From: Streptomyces sp. TLI_053
Lineage (GTDB): Bacteria; Actinomycetota; Actinomycetes; Streptomycetales; Streptomycetaceae
Assembly (NCBI RefSeq): GCF_900105395.1
Contig: NZ_LT629775.1
Span: 1,612,001-1,676,000 of the forward strand
DNA: 64,000 nt
Direction of reading: 5' to 3'
Part shown: positions 11,513-20,285 of the stretch, one piece after another
How the letters are laid out: every line of letters begins with the position of its first letter
Numbering within the stretch: the stretch's first letter is position 1
Translations under genes and position numbers: made by a program
Notes under the pieces: model-generated
Seen by the model: the letters and a program-made list of their open reading frames with translations, nothing else
Told to the model about the DNA's origin: nothing
Databases searched by the model: none

Positions 11513-12274
11513 ATGCGGCACATCTACGTCATCGGCATCGGTGCGGGCGACCCGGACCACCTCACCCTGCAGGCGGTCAAGGCCATCGCCCGCACCGACG
11601 TCTTCCTCCTCCTCGACAAGAACGAGCAGCGCCAGGACCTCATGCGGCTGCGCCGGCGGATGATCGAGGAGCACGCCCTCCCCGGCCACCGGGTGGTCGA
11701 GGTGCCGGACGCCGAGCGCGACCGGACCACACCGGCCTACACCGAGGCCGTCCAGGACTGGCGCCGCCGCCGGGCCGAACTGGTCGGCCGGCTCATCGCC
11801 GAGGAGCTGGGGCCGGACGGTACCGGCGCACTCCTGGTGTGGGGCGACCCCAGCCTGTACGACAGTGTGACCGCTGTACTGGACGAGGTGCTGGCGGCCG
11901 ACCCCGGCGCGTTCGGCTACGAGGTGGTGCCGGGCATCAGCAGCGTCTCGGTGCTCGCGGCCCAGCACCGCACCACCCTGACCCGGGTCGGCCGCCCGGT
12001 GCGGATCACCACCGCGCGCCGACTGGCCGCCGAGGGCTTCCCGCCGGGCGCCGAGGACACGGTGGTGATGCTCGACGGCCAGGCCGCCTTCGGCCGGATC
12101 GACCCCGAGGGCGTGCACATCCACTACGGCGCCTACCTGGGCGGCGAGGACGAGATCCTGGTCTCCGGTCCGCTCGGCGAGGCGGCGCCGGAGATCGCCC
12201 GGCTGCGCGCGGAGGCCCGTGAGCGCAAGGGGTGGATCATGGACACCTATCTGCTCCGCCGCACGGAGGACTGA
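11513..12274 (+). CDS. cobF: Precorrin-6A synthase (deacetylating)
   Basis: A 253-residue tetrapyrrole methylase. The N-terminal motif HIYVIGIGAGDPDHLTLQA, the central VVPGISSVSVLAAQHR and the ending KGWIMDTYLLRR match CobF, which methylates C1 of precorrin-5 with loss of the acetyl unit in aerobic B12 synthesis. It stands alone, away from other cob genes in this window. The ATG at 11513 gives the family start; the frame is open for 40 codons upstream, but that part looks non-coding. No strong ribosome-binding site is seen. Confidence 0.88.
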   Translation: MRHIYVIGIGAGDPDHLTLQAVKAIARTDVFLLLDKNEQRQDLMRLRRRMIEEHALPGHRVVEVPDAERDRTTPAYTEAVQDWRRRRAELVGRLIAEELGPDGTGALLVWGDPSLYDSVTAVLDEVLAADPGAFGYEVVPGISSVSVLAAQHRTTLTRVGRPVRITTARRLAAEGFPPGAEDTVVMLDGQAAFGRIDPEGVHIHYGAYLGGEDEILVSGPLGEAAPEIARLRAEARERKGWIMDTYLLRRTED

Positions 12275-12383
12275 CCGCGTTCCGCCGCCCCGCCACTGCC
12301 CGCGACGGCCTCGGCGGGGCGCACCGGACCGGACGGGACCGGACCGGGGTGACCGGGGCCCGTCCGGCCGCACCCGGCCACCG

Positions 12384-13493
12384 TCAGTCGGGCCGGAAGA
12401 ACGCGAGCATCTTCCGGGCGGCGTCCGGCGCCCGGAGCATCGCCTGGATCTCCGTGGACATCCGGGCGGCAGCGGCGGAGCGTTCGAACATCTCGCGTTC
12501 GTACTCCGCCACGGCGGCCGGGAAGTCGTCCGGGTGCGCGGCGAGCGCGAGGCCGAGCAGGGCGCCGTCGAGCAGCGCCATGTTGGCGCCCTGTCCCACC
12601 GGCGGCATCAGGTGCGCGGCATCGCCGACCAGTGTGACGTCCGGCTTCGACGGCCAGGTCAGGCCGACCGGGAGCGTGGTGATCGACCTCGGCACGATCG
12701 TGTCGTCGCAGGCCGCGATCAACGCGGTGAAGCGCGGGTCCCAGCCCGGGAGCAGGTCGATCAGCCGCGCGCGGGCGGCCGCCGGGTCGTCGAACGGGAT
12801 CCCGCTGCCGGCGAACCAGTCCGCGGCGGTGTCGTGGAAGCCGAGGCCGATCCGGACCCGGCCGTCGCCGTTGCGCTGCGCCGCCAGGGACAGTCCGTCG
12901 CCGAGCACCCAGTAGGTGCCGCGCCCGACCATCGCCGCGAGGCCGGGGTGGGTGCGGTCGATGTCGGGGATGCCGACCTCGACCACGTTGTGGCCGGTGT
13001 GCTCCGGGCGGGCGTCGGTGAGCAGCGCGCGGACCCGGGAGTTCGCGCCGTCCGCGCCGACCAGCAGCTCGTACGTCGCGCTGCTGCCGTCGGCGAAGCG
13101 CAGCCGGCCGCCGTCGGCGGACTCGTACGCGTGCCCCCAGCGCACCACGCCCTCGGGCAGGGAGTCCAGCAGCAGGCCGCGCAGGTCGGCGCGGTCGACC
13201 TCGGGCCGTGCGAGCGGGGCGTCGTCGGGCGTGTCCTCCTGGAGCAGCAGAGTGCCGTCCGGCTCGAGCAGCCGCATGTCCTGGCCCTCGCCGCGGGCGA
13301 TCGCGAAGAACCGGTCGAGCAGACCCGCCTCGCGCAGGGCGCGCTGACCTGAGTGGATGTCGAGCATGCCGCCCTGGCCGCGCGCGTGGCGCGAGGACTC
13401 GCGTTCGTGGACGACGCACTCCAGGCCGTTCATGTGCAGCACCCGGGCGAGTGTCAGTCCGCCGAGACCCGCTCCGACGATGGCGATGGTCAT
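12384..13493 (-). CDS. FAD-dependent monooxygenase (TetX/PHBH type)
   Basis: A 369-residue flavoprotein hydroxylase. It has the FAD dinucleotide motif IAIVGAGLGGLTLARVLHMNG at the N-terminus, the central DG-type segment LLVGADGANSRVR, and the GD motif VTLVGDAAHLMPPVGQGANMA. Such enzymes hydroxylate aromatic or polyketide substrates and can inactivate tetracyclines. It is divergently transcribed from a TetR regulator 93 bp away whose region contains three operator-like repeats, a typical drug- or substrate-inducible arrangement. The natural substrate is unknown. Confidence 0.88.
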   Translation of the reverse strand: MTIAIVGAGLGGLTLARVLHMNGLECVVHERESSRHARGQGGMLDIHSGQRALREAGLLDRFFAIARGEGQDMRLLEPDGTLLLQEDTPDDAPLARPEVDRADLRGLLLDSLPEGVVRWGHAYESADGGRLRFADGSSATYELLVGADGANSRVRALLTDARPEHTGHNVVEVGIPDIDRTHPGLAAMVGRGTYWVLGDGLSLAAQRNGDGRVRIGLGFHDTAADWFAGSGIPFDDPAAARARLIDLLPGWDPRFTALIAACDDTIVPRSITTLPVGLTWPSKPDVTLVGDAAHLMPPVGQGANMALLDGALLGLALAAHPDDFPAAVAEYEREMFERSAAAARMSTEIQAMLRAPDAARKMLAFFRPD

Positions 13494-13529
13494 ATGTGCC
13501 TCCCCCTTCGGTACACCCCCGGCGCACCT

Positions 13530-13577
13530 CGATACACCGTACTGGTCGATACACTGTATCGCCCGATGCGTTGTATG
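13530..13577. promoter_or_regulatory. Triple operator-like repeat for the TetR regulator
   Basis: Three related 13-mers are arrayed at 16-17-bp spacing: GATACACCGTACT (13531-13543), GATACACTGTATC (13548-13560), which is a perfect inverted repeat around one central base, and GATGCGTTGTATG (13564-13576). They lie directly upstream of the TetR gene and about 40-80 bp from the monooxygenase start. This is the expected place and form for a self-regulating TetR operator controlling both genes. Confidence 0.65.
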
Positions 13578-13586
13578 GTGAGCGTC

Positions 13587-14267
13587 ATGTTGGTGTGGGA
13601 AAGGCCGGAGCCGCCGGATCGACCCGTTCCGGCCCCGCTGAGCCGGGACCGGATCGTGCGAACGGCGATCCGTCTCGCCGACGCGGACGGCCTGGACGCG
13701 GTGTCGCTGCGCAAGGTCGCGACCGAGCTGGACGTCCGTCCGATGCGGCTGTACGGCTACATCGCGAGCAAGGAGGAGCTGCTCGACCTGATGGTGGACG
13801 CCGTGCACGCCGGGATCCGGCCGGTCGGCGACCACTGGCGGGAGGTGCTCCGGTCCCATGCCGAAGCCACCCGGAGCGCCGTCCACGAGCACGAATGGCT
13901 CGCCGATCTGCTGGGCGGCCGGCCCCAGCTCGGACCGGAGGCGCTGGCCGGCGGGGAGACCCTGGTGGCCGCGCTGGGTGACATCCACGTGGACGCCGTC
14001 ATGCCGGTGGTCGCCGCGGTCAAGGCGTACGTGATCGGCGCGGTGCGCCGGGAGATCGCCGAGCGGCGGGCCGAGCGGGCCACCGGAATGGACGAGAAGC
14101 AGTGGCAGCGCTCGCTCGGGCCGTACCTGGAACGCGCGTTCGCCACCGGCCGGTTCCCCGCCCTGGCCACGGTGGTGCGCGACGCCGCCCACCTCGACGC
14201 CGACCGCACCTTCCGGACGGGCCTCGACTTCGTGCTCGACGGCATCGAGGCGCACATCTCCCGATGA
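13587..14267 (+). CDS. TetR/AcrR family transcriptional regulator
   Basis: A 226-residue regulator. The N-terminal helix-turn-helix (IVRTAIRLADADGLDAVSLRKVATELDVRPMRLYGYIASKEELLDLMVDAV, about residues 24-75) is classic TetR. The C-terminal part resembles TetR_C ligand domains of tetracycline-type repressors. It is divergent from the FAD monooxygenase, which it probably represses through the repeats at 13530-13577. The start at 13587 is the ATG nearest the HTH; ATG or GTG codons just upstream would add 7 residues. Confidence 0.85.
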   Translation: MLVWERPEPPDRPVPAPLSRDRIVRTAIRLADADGLDAVSLRKVATELDVRPMRLYGYIASKEELLDLMVDAVHAGIRPVGDHWREVLRSHAEATRSAVHEHEWLADLLGGRPQLGPEALAGGETLVAALGDIHVDAVMPVVAAVKAYVIGAVRREIAERRAERATGMDEKQWQRSLGPYLERAFATGRFPALATVVRDAAHLDADRTFRTGLDFVLDGIEAHISR

Positions 14268-14298
14268 CGTGACGCCCGGCGGGGGCGCGGGGCGGAGC

Positions 14299-14347
14299 GC
14301 GCCGGTGCCCGGACCCCTTCGGCGAAGAGGGCCCCGGGCACCGGCGC
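14299..14347. terminator. Bidirectional terminator-like hairpin
   Basis: A perfect 14-bp stem (14299-14312 pairing with 14334-14347) with a 21-nt loop lies between the convergent TetR gene and the enoyl-CoA hydratase gene. There is no U-tract, as is common in high-GC actinobacteria. It is followed by short GTGTCAGC-type direct repeats at about 14352-14402. Confidence 0.6.
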
Positions 14348-14398
14348 CGCGGTGTCAGCAGTGTCGGCAGTGTCAGTGCTGCCAGCGGTGTCAGCGTG

Positions 14399-15172
14399 TC
14401 AGCGGTGCCCGAACTCCGCGGGGCGCTTCTCGGCGAAGGCGGTCATGCCCTCTTTCTGGTCGGCGGTGGCGAAGGTGGCGTGGAAGAGCCGGCGTTCGAA
14501 GCGGACACCCTCGGCGAGGGTGGTCTCGAAGGCCCGGTTGACCGACTCCTTCATCATGATCGCGGCCGGGGCGGACATCGCGGCGATCGCCGCGGCGGTG
14601 GCGAGGGCCTCGTCGAGCAGCCGGTCGGCGGGGACGATCCGGGAGACCAGACCGGCCCGCTCGGCCTCCTCGGCGTCCATCGTGCGGCCGGTCAGGCACA
14701 GTTCCATCGCCTTGGCCTTGCCGATCGCCCTGGTCAGCCGCTGCGAGCCGCCGATGCCCGGGATCACGCCGAGCTTGATCTCCGGCTGGCCGAACTTCGC
14801 GGTGTCGGCGGCGATCAGCACGTCGCACAGCATCGCCAGCTCGCAGCCCCCGCCGAGCGCGTAGCCGGCCACGGCGGCGACGACGGGCTTGCGCAGGGCG
14901 CCGAAACCGTCCCAGGCGGCGAACCAGTCGCCGAGGTAGGCGTCGACGAACTCCAGGGACTGCATCTCCTTGATGTCGGCCCCGGCGGCGAAGGCCCGGT
15001 CGGAGCCGGTGACGACCACCGCGCCCACCGTCCGGTCCCGGTCGAACTCCCGTGCCGCCTCGACGACTTCGTTCATCAGCCGGGTGTTGAGGGCGTTCAG
15101 GGCCTTCGGCCGGTCCAGGGTGATCAGGCCCACCCGGTCGTGGCGCTCGACCCGGATCGTCTCGTAGCTCAT
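14399..15172 (-). CDS. Enoyl-CoA hydratase
   Basis: A 257-residue crotonase. The oxyanion-hole motifs are [11 protein letters not shown] and [14 protein letters not shown], and the second catalytic Glu region is [20 protein letters not shown]. It hydrates 2-enoyl-CoAs. Here it is the last gene of a valine-degradation operon and would convert methacrylyl-CoA to 3-hydroxyisobutyryl-CoA. Its ATG overlaps the end of mmsB by 4 bp, so translation is coupled. Confidence 0.92.
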   Translation of the reverse strand: MSYETIRVERHDRVGLITLDRPKALNALNTRLMNEVVEAAREFDRDRTVGAVVVTGSDRAFAAGADIKEMQSLEFVDAYLGDWFAAWDGFGALRKPVVAAVAGYALGGGCELAMLCDVLIAADTAKFGQPEIKLGVIPGIGGSQRLTRAIGKAKAMELCLTGRTMDAEEAERAGLVSRIVPADRLLDEALATAAAIAAMSAPAAIMMKESVNRAFETTLAEGVRFERRLFHATFATADQKEGMTAFAEKRPAEFGHR

Positions 15173-16053
15173 ACGGCGTCCTCCCGAAGGGTGGTGATGA
15201 TGGCCGAGAAGTCCCGCCCGGCGCCGTCGCCCTGGGCGAAAGCGGTGAACAACTCGGCTGCGCGACGGCCGAGTTCGGCGGGCACCTCGGAGGCGTCGGC
15301 GGCGTCGGCGGCCAGGCCCAGGTCCTTGGCCATCAGGGCGGCCGCGAAGCCCGCCGGGTAGCCCCGGTTGGCGGGGCTGGCCGGGACGGGGCCGGGGACG
15401 GGACAGTTGCTGGTGAGCGCCCAGCACTGGCCGGAGGCCGTGGAGGCGACGTCGAACAGGGCCTGGTGGCTCAGACCGAGGCTCTCGCCGAGGACGAAGG
15501 CCTCGGCGACCGCGATCATCGACACACCGAGGATCATGTTGTTGCAGATCTTCGCGGCCTGCCCGGTGCCGGAGTCGCCGCAGTGCACCACCTTGCGGCC
15601 CATCGCCGCCAGCACCGGTTCGGCGGCGGCGAAGTCCTCCGCCGCGCCGCCGACCATGAAGGTCAGGCTCGCCGCCTCGGCGCCCGGGACCCCGCCGGAG
15701 ACCGGGGCGTCCAGGGCCCGGTGGCCGGACGAGCGGGCGAGGTCCCGGGCGGTCCGGGCGTCCCCGACCGCGATCGTGGAGCAGTCGACGAACAGCGCGT
15801 CCGTCGCCGCGGCGGTCAACTCCCGGTAGACCTCCAGCACATGGCGTCCGGTCGGCAGCATGGTGAGCACCAGCTCGGCGTCCGCGACCGCGTCGGCGGC
15901 CGAGGCGGCGATCCGTACGCCCTGGCCGGCCGCCCGCTCCCGGGCCTCCGGCACCAGGTCGTGGCCGGTGACGGTGTGACCGGCCCTGACCAGGTTCGCG
16001 GCCATCGGGCCGCCCATGTTTCCGAGTCCGACGAATCCGATCCGGTGGGTCAC
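15169..16053 (-). CDS. mmsB: 3-Hydroxyisobutyrate dehydrogenase
   Basis: A 294-residue beta-hydroxyacid dehydrogenase with the Rossmann motif [21 protein letters not shown], the substrate-binding motif [23 protein letters not shown] and the catalytic-Lys segment [14 protein letters not shown]. It oxidises 3-hydroxyisobutyrate to methylmalonate semialdehyde in valine degradation. The GTG start overlaps the TGA of the upstream hydrolase gene (GTGA), one of four overlapping junctions in this operon. Confidence 0.93.
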   Translation of the reverse strand: MTHRIGFVGLGNMGGPMAANLVRAGHTVTGHDLVPEARERAAGQGVRIAASAADAVADAELVLTMLPTGRHVLEVYRELTAAATDALFVDCSTIAVGDARTARDLARSSGHRALDAPVSGGVPGAEAASLTFMVGGAAEDFAAAEPVLAAMGRKVVHCGDSGTGQAAKICNNMILGVSMIAVAEAFVLGESLGLSHQALFDVASTASGQCWALTSNCPVPGPVPASPANRGYPAGFAAALMAKDLGLAADAADASEVPAELGRRAAELFTAFAQGDGAGRDFSAIITTLREDAV

Positions 16054-17123
16054 CAGCGCTCCAGGGGGGTGAGGTCGGCGAGGCCGAGTTCCCGCTCGCC
16101 CAGCGGGGCGAACCAGCGGGCCACGGCGGCGGGGTCGACGGCGTCCAGCGTGGCCGGACTCCAGTGCGGTGCGCGGTCCTTGTCGATCACCTGGGCCCGG
16201 ATGCCCTCGGCGAGGTCCGGGGTGGCCAGGGCCGCGCAGGAGCTCCGGTACTCCTGGTCGAGCACCGCCTCCAGGGGGCCCAGCTCCCGGGCCCGGCGGA
16301 GCGCGGCCAGCGTCGCCTTGACGGCCGTCGGCGCGTTGGCGGTGATCCGGTCGGCCGCCTCCTTCGCCTCCGGTTCGCCGCTCGCGGCGAGCCGTTCGAG
16401 GATCTCCTCGACGCTGTCGGCCGCGTAGCAGGTGTCGATCCACTCCCGCTGCCGCTCCAGCCGGCCGGCCGGCGGTTGCCCGACGTGCCGGGCGAGGGCG
16501 TCGTGCACGGTCGACTCGGCCAGGTCGTCGAGCAGGGCGGGCAGCCGCCCGGCCGGCACGAAGTGGTCGGCGAGGCCGCAGAGCAGCGCGTCCGCCGCGC
16601 CGGCCGAGCCGGCGGTGAGGGCGAGGTGGGTGCCCAGCTCGCCGGGCGCCAGGGCGAGCAGATAGGTGCCGCCGACGTCGGGCACGAAACCGATGCCCGC
16701 CTCGGGCATGGCGATCCTGGTGCGCTCGGTCACGATCCGGACGCTGCCGTGGGCGGAGACCCCGACCCCGCCGCCCATCACGATGCCGTCCATCACCGCG
16801 ACGTAGGGCTTGGGGTAGCGGGCGATCCTGGCGTTGAGGCGGTACTCGTCGCGCCAGAACTCCTCGACCTCGCGCGGATCGCCGCCGGTCGCGGCGCGGT
16901 GGATGGCGACGATGTCGCCGCCCGCGCAGAAGGCCCGGTCGCCGGCCCCGGTGACGACGACGGTCGCGACCCGCGGGTCCCGCTCCCAGTCGTCGAGGAC
17001 CGCGGTGATCCGGCGCACCATGGTGTGGGTAAGGGCGTTGAGGGCCTTCGGGCGGTTGAGGACGATCAGGCCGGTGCGGCCCTCGCGCTGGACCAGGACC
17101 TCATCGGTGGTGCCGTCGCCCAT
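16050..17123 (-). CDS. 3-Hydroxyisobutyryl-CoA hydrolase
   Basis: A 357-residue crotonase-superfamily protein, longer than simple enoyl-CoA hydratases and matching HIBCH. Markers are [49 protein letters not shown] and the C-terminal [12 protein letters not shown]. It releases CoA from 3-hydroxyisobutyryl-CoA, the step between the hydratase and MmsB in valine breakdown. The ATG overlaps the preceding TGA by one base (TGATG). Confidence 0.9.
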   Translation of the reverse strand: MGDGTTDEVLVQREGRTGLIVLNRPKALNALTHTMVRRITAVLDDWERDPRVATVVVTGAGDRAFCAGGDIVAIHRAATGGDPREVEEFWRDEYRLNARIARYPKPYVAVMDGIVMGGGVGVSAHGSVRIVTERTRIAMPEAGIGFVPDVGGTYLLALAPGELGTHLALTAGSAGAADALLCGLADHFVPAGRLPALLDDLAESTVHDALARHVGQPPAGRLERQREWIDTCYAADSVEEILERLAASGEPEAKEAADRITANAPTAVKATLAALRRARELGPLEAVLDQEYRSSCAALATPDLAEGIRAQVIDKDRAPHWSPATLDAVDPAAVARWFAPLGERELGLADLTPLERW

Positions 17124-18271
17124 CACGCGGCCCCGGTCAGGCCGCGGGCCACGATGACGCGCATGATCTCGTTGGTCCCTTCCAGGATCTGGTGCACCCG
17201 CAGGTCGCGGACGATCTTCTCGATGCCGTACTCGGCCAGGTAGCCGTAGCCGCCGTGCAGTTGGAGCGCCTGGTTGGCCACCTCGAAGCCGGTGTCGGTG
17301 GCGTGCCGCTTGGCCATCGCGCACAGCTGCGGGGCCCGGGCGTCGCCCCGGTCCAGGGCGTCGGCGGCCCGCCACAACAGGGCCCGGGCGGCCTCCAGTT
17401 CGGTGGCCATGTCGGCGAGCCGGAACTGCAGTGCCTGGGCGTGCAGCAGCCGGGCGCCGAAGGCCTCGCGTTCGGCGAGGTAGGAGACGGTGCGCTCGAG
17501 CGCGCTCTGGGCGCCACCGAGCGAGCAGGCGGCGATGCCGAGGCGGCCGCCGTCCAGACCGCGCATGGCGATCCGGAAGCCCTCGCCCTCGCCGCCGAGC
17601 AGTCGGTCGGCGGGCAGCCGCACCCCGTCCAGGAGCACCTGCCGGGTCGGCTGGGCGTTCCAGCCCATCTTGCGCTCGTTGGCGCCGAAGGACACGCCCG
17701 GGTCGTCCCGGTCGACCAGGAAGGCCGAGACGCCCTTCGCCCCGGGGCCGCCGGTGCGCGCCATGACCAGGTAGACCTGGGCACTGCCGGCGCCGGAGAT
17801 GAACTGCTTGACGCCGTCGAGCACCCAGTGGTCGCCGTCGCGGACGGCCCGGGTGGCGAGGGCGGCGGCGTCGGATCCGGCGCCGGGTTCGGTCAGGCAG
17901 TAGCCGCCCAGGTGCTCGGCGGTGCAGAGCCGGGGCAGCCAGCGGGCGCGCTGGGCGTCGTCGCCGTGGCGGTCGACCATCCAGGCGACCATGTTGTGGA
18001 TGGAGAGGTAGGCCGCGATGGACGGGCAGCCGGTGGCGAGGGCCTCGAAGGCCACCGCGCCGTCCCGGCGGGTGAGGCCGGAACCGCCGGACTCCTCCCG
18101 GACGTAGACGCCGGCCAGGCCGAGCTCGCCGGCCTTGCGCAGCACGTCGACCGGGAAGTGCTTGGCGAGGTCCCACTCCACCGCGTTCGGGGCGAGGTGC
18201 TCGTCGGCGAAGGCCCTGGTGGTCTCCGCGATCGCACGCTGGTCGTCGGTGAGATCGTGCACGGCGCTCAT
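17123..18271 (-). CDS. Acyl-CoA dehydrogenase, probably isobutyryl-CoA specific
   Basis: A 382-residue flavoprotein of the acyl-CoA dehydrogenase family. Visible motifs are the FAD/substrate segment GGYCLTEPGAGSDAAAL, the C-terminal LQLHGGYGYLAEYGIEKIVRDLR and EGTNEIMR. By operon context it oxidises isobutyryl-CoA to methacrylyl-CoA. It overlaps mmsA by 4 bp (ATGA). Confidence 0.92.
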   Translation of the reverse strand: MSAVHDLTDDQRAIAETTRAFADEHLAPNAVEWDLAKHFPVDVLRKAGELGLAGVYVREESGGSGLTRRDGAVAFEALATGCPSIAAYLSIHNMVAWMVDRHGDDAQRARWLPRLCTAEHLGGYCLTEPGAGSDAAALATRAVRDGDHWVLDGVKQFISGAGSAQVYLVMARTGGPGAKGVSAFLVDRDDPGVSFGANERKMGWNAQPTRQVLLDGVRLPADRLLGGEGEGFRIAMRGLDGGRLGIAACSLGGAQSALERTVSYLAEREAFGARLLHAQALQFRLADMATELEAARALLWRAADALDRGDARAPQLCAMAKRHATDTGFEVANQALQLHGGYGYLAEYGIEKIVRDLRVHQILEGTNEIMRVIVARGLTGAA

Positions 18272-19782
18272 CCCATCGTCGGCATGGTGAAGCTGGCGCC
18301 CTCCTTGACCCCGGAGGGCCAGCGCGAGGTCACCGTGCGGGTGCGGGTGTAGAAGCGGATCGAGTCCGGCCCGTGCTGGTTGAGGTCGCCGAAGCCGGAG
18401 CGCTTCCAGCCGCCGAAGGTGTGGTAGGCGATCGGCACCGGGATCGGCACGTTGACGCCGACCATGCCGGTGTTCACCCGGCGGGTGAAGTCGCGGGCGG
18501 TGTCCCCGTCGCGGGTGAAGATGGCCACGCCGTTGCCGAACTCGTGCTCGCTGGGCAGGCGCAGGGCCTCCTCGTAGTCGGCGGCGCGGACCACGCTGAG
18601 CACCGGCCCGAAGATCTCCTCCCGGTGGATCCGCATCTCCGGCGTCACCCGGTCGAACAGCGAGGGGCCGAGGAAGAAGCCCTCCTCGTGGCCCTCCAGC
18701 CGGAAGTCGCGCCCGTCGACGACGAGTTCGGCGCCCTCCTCGACCCCGAGGTCCAGGTAGCCGCGGACCCGCTCCAGCGCGTCCCGGCCGACCAGCGGGC
18801 CGAAGTCCGCCGCCGGGTCGTCCGAGCGGCCGACCTTCAGCGCGGCGATCCGCTCGACCAGTTTGGCCACCAGCGCGTCGGCGGTCTCCTCGCCGACCGG
18901 GACGGCCACCGAGATCGCCATGCAGCGCTCGCCCGCCGAGCCGTAGCCGGCGCCGACCAGCGCGTCCGCCGCCTGGTCGAGGTCGGCGTCGGGCATCACG
19001 ATCATGTGGTTCTTGGCGCCGCCGAAGCACTGGGCGCGCTTTCCGTGGGCGGCCGCGGTGGCGTAGACGTACTGGGCGATCGGGGTGGAGCCGACGAAGC
19101 CGACCGCCTGCACCCGGGGGTCCTCCAGCAGGGTGTCCACGGCCTCCTTGTCGCCGTTCACCACGTTCAGCACGCCGGGCGGCAGTCCGGCCTCGAGGAA
19201 CAGCTCGGCGAGCCGCAGCGGCACCGAGGGGTCGCGCTCGGAGGGCTTGAGCACGAAGGCGTTGCCGCAGGCCAGCGCGGGCGCGGCCTTCCAGAGCGGG
19301 ATCATCGCCGGGAAGTTGAAGGGGGTGATGCCGGCGACCACGCCGAGCGGCTGGCGCATCGAGTAGACGTCGATGCCGGTGCCGGCGTTGTCGGTGAACT
19401 CGCCCTTGAGCAGGTGCGGGATGCCGGCCGCGAACTCGACCACCTCGAGGCCGCGCTGCAGGTCGCCGTGGGCGTCGGCGACGGTCTTGCCGTGCTCGGC
19501 GGAGAGCAGCCGGGCGAGCGCGTCCCGCTCCTGCTCGACGAGCTGGAGGAAGCGCAGCAGCACCCGGGCCCGGCGCTGCGGGTTCCAGGCCGCCCACGCG
19601 GGCTGGGCCTGCGCCGCGTCGGCGATCACGGCCTCGACCTCGGCGCGGCTCGCCAGCGGCACCCGGGCCTGGACGCGCCCGGTGTTGGGGTCGTGGACGT
19701 CGCCGAAGCGGCCGGACGTCCCGGCGGTGCGCTTTCCGCCGACGAAATGGGTCAGTTCGGGGACGATCAGGTCAGGGACCAT
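18268..19782 (-). CDS. mmsA: Methylmalonate-semialdehyde dehydrogenase (CoA-acylating)
   Basis: A 504-residue aldehyde dehydrogenase. It shows GVVAGITPFNFPAMIPLWK, VGFVGSTPIAQYVY and the catalytic-Cys segment GSAGERCMAISVAVPVG, as in MmsA, which makes propionyl-CoA from methylmalonate semialdehyde. It is the first gene of the five-gene valine operon, with GAGAAGGAACC before the ATG. The promoter side contains a cobalamin riboswitch on the same strand, 220 bp upstream. That is an unusual pairing, because the operon itself needs no B12, although its product propionyl-CoA feeds the B12-dependent mutase. Confidence 0.95.
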   Translation of the reverse strand: MVPDLIVPELTHFVGGKRTAGTSGRFGDVHDPNTGRVQARVPLASRAEVEAVIADAAQAQPAWAAWNPQRRARVLLRFLQLVEQERDALARLLSAEHGKTVADAHGDLQRGLEVVEFAAGIPHLLKGEFTDNAGTGIDVYSMRQPLGVVAGITPFNFPAMIPLWKAAPALACGNAFVLKPSERDPSVPLRLAELFLEAGLPPGVLNVVNGDKEAVDTLLEDPRVQAVGFVGSTPIAQYVYATAAAHGKRAQCFGGAKNHMIVMPDADLDQAADALVGAGYGSAGERCMAISVAVPVGEETADALVAKLVERIAALKVGRSDDPAADFGPLVGRDALERVRGYLDLGVEEGAELVVDGRDFRLEGHEEGFFLGPSLFDRVTPEMRIHREEIFGPVLSVVRAADYEEALRLPSEHEFGNGVAIFTRDGDTARDFTRRVNTGMVGVNVPIPVPIAYHTFGGWKRSGFGDLNQHGPDSIRFYTRTRTVTSRWPSGVKEGASFTMPTMG

Positions 19783-19887
19783 CGGTTCCTTCTCTCGACA
19801 GGATGGGGAGAGGAGGAGTGGAGGCCGCGCCGGTGCGCGGGCGCACGGTGGTGCGCGCGGCGCATGACGGCGTCGGCGGACGAACCG

Positions 19888-19962
19888 TCAGCGCGGGTGC
19901 GCCCCGGGGCTCGTCGGCACGGCACAGCCGGGGGCGGTGGAGCGGAAGCAGCCCGGATTCAT
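19888..19962 (-). CDS. Possible 24-residue leader peptide between riboswitch and mmsA
   Basis: A short frame starting at ATG 19962 has a GGAG nine bases upstream and lies 40 bp after the riboswitch. It encodes a Cys/Pro/Ser-rich peptide (begins MNPGCFRSTAPGCAVP) and stops 106 bp before mmsA. An in-frame ATG at 19977 would add five residues. It may be a regulated leader ORF, or chance. A competing 75-codon frame (19772-19999) in another register overlaps the mmsA start. Confidence 0.3.
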   Translation of the reverse strand: MNPGCFRSTAPGCAVPTSPGAHPR

Positions 19963-20002
19963 GCGTGTCGTCTCCATCCTCGTGGAAAACACGGACCATC
20001 CG

Positions 20003-20160
20003 CGGCCGGTATCCTGACTCCCGGATCGACGCGCGCCCCCGGGCCTTCCCGGCTGGCTGCCAGTGGCCGAACTCCTGCGAGGACGAACTCCCCGGTCACA
20101 GTGGCGGGACCGTGCCGGACTCACACCGGCTTCCCTGACACCGCGGACCTGTTCCGACCA
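20003..20160 (-). ncRNA. Cobalamin riboswitch upstream of the mmsA operon
   Basis: Read on the minus strand, the region contains the cobalamin-riboswitch core: GGGAAGCCGGTGTGAGTCCG, then CACGGTCCCGCCACTGT (B12-binding junction), the internal GGCCACTGGCAGCCAGC stem, and the closing GGAGTCAGGATACC. Order and spacing are those of the family. It lies between the terminator of the upstream amidohydrolase gene and mmsA, pointing at mmsA. The remaining stretch 19783-20002 holds only the possible leader peptide. Cobalamin riboswitches usually switch genes off when B12 is plentiful. Confidence 0.9.
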
Positions 20161-20163
20161 TAT

Positions 20164-20179
20164 AGTTGGACGTCCTAGT
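20164..20179. promoter_or_regulatory. Palindrome upstream of the riboswitch
   Basis: AGTTGGACGTCCTAGT is an imperfect 16-bp palindrome with a perfect GGACGTCC core. It sits a few bases before the riboswitch start on the minus strand, where the promoter should lie (ACTATATGG follows). It could be an operator for a regulator of the valine operon, giving two layers of control. No regulator is assigned. Confidence 0.4.
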
Positions 20180-20236
20180 AAGTCCAGAGCCCCTTTCCGG
20201 CCGGGCGCGTCGGAACCCCCGCCGCCGGAACGCGAC

Positions 20237-20266
20237 GGGCCCCGGGGGAAGCACCCCCGGGGCCCG
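20237..20266 (-). terminator. Terminator of the permease-amidohydrolase operon
   Basis: A near-perfect 12-13-bp GC stem (CGGGCCCCGGGGG paired with CCCCCGGGGCCCG) with a 4-5-nt loop lies 20 bp after the amidohydrolase stop. It isolates the riboswitch unit from upstream transcription. Confidence 0.75.
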
Positions 20267-20285
20267 AACGGCAGTTGACGCGTGA

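Noticed and set aside
16050..17123. Calling this gene a second enoyl-CoA hydratase
   Set aside because: Length and motifs fit 3-hydroxyisobutyryl-CoA hydrolase better, and the pathway needs that step.
19772..19999. 75-codon frame after the first riboswitch as a gene
   Set aside because: It overlaps the mmsA start, has unlikely composition and no family resemblance; kept only as an observation.
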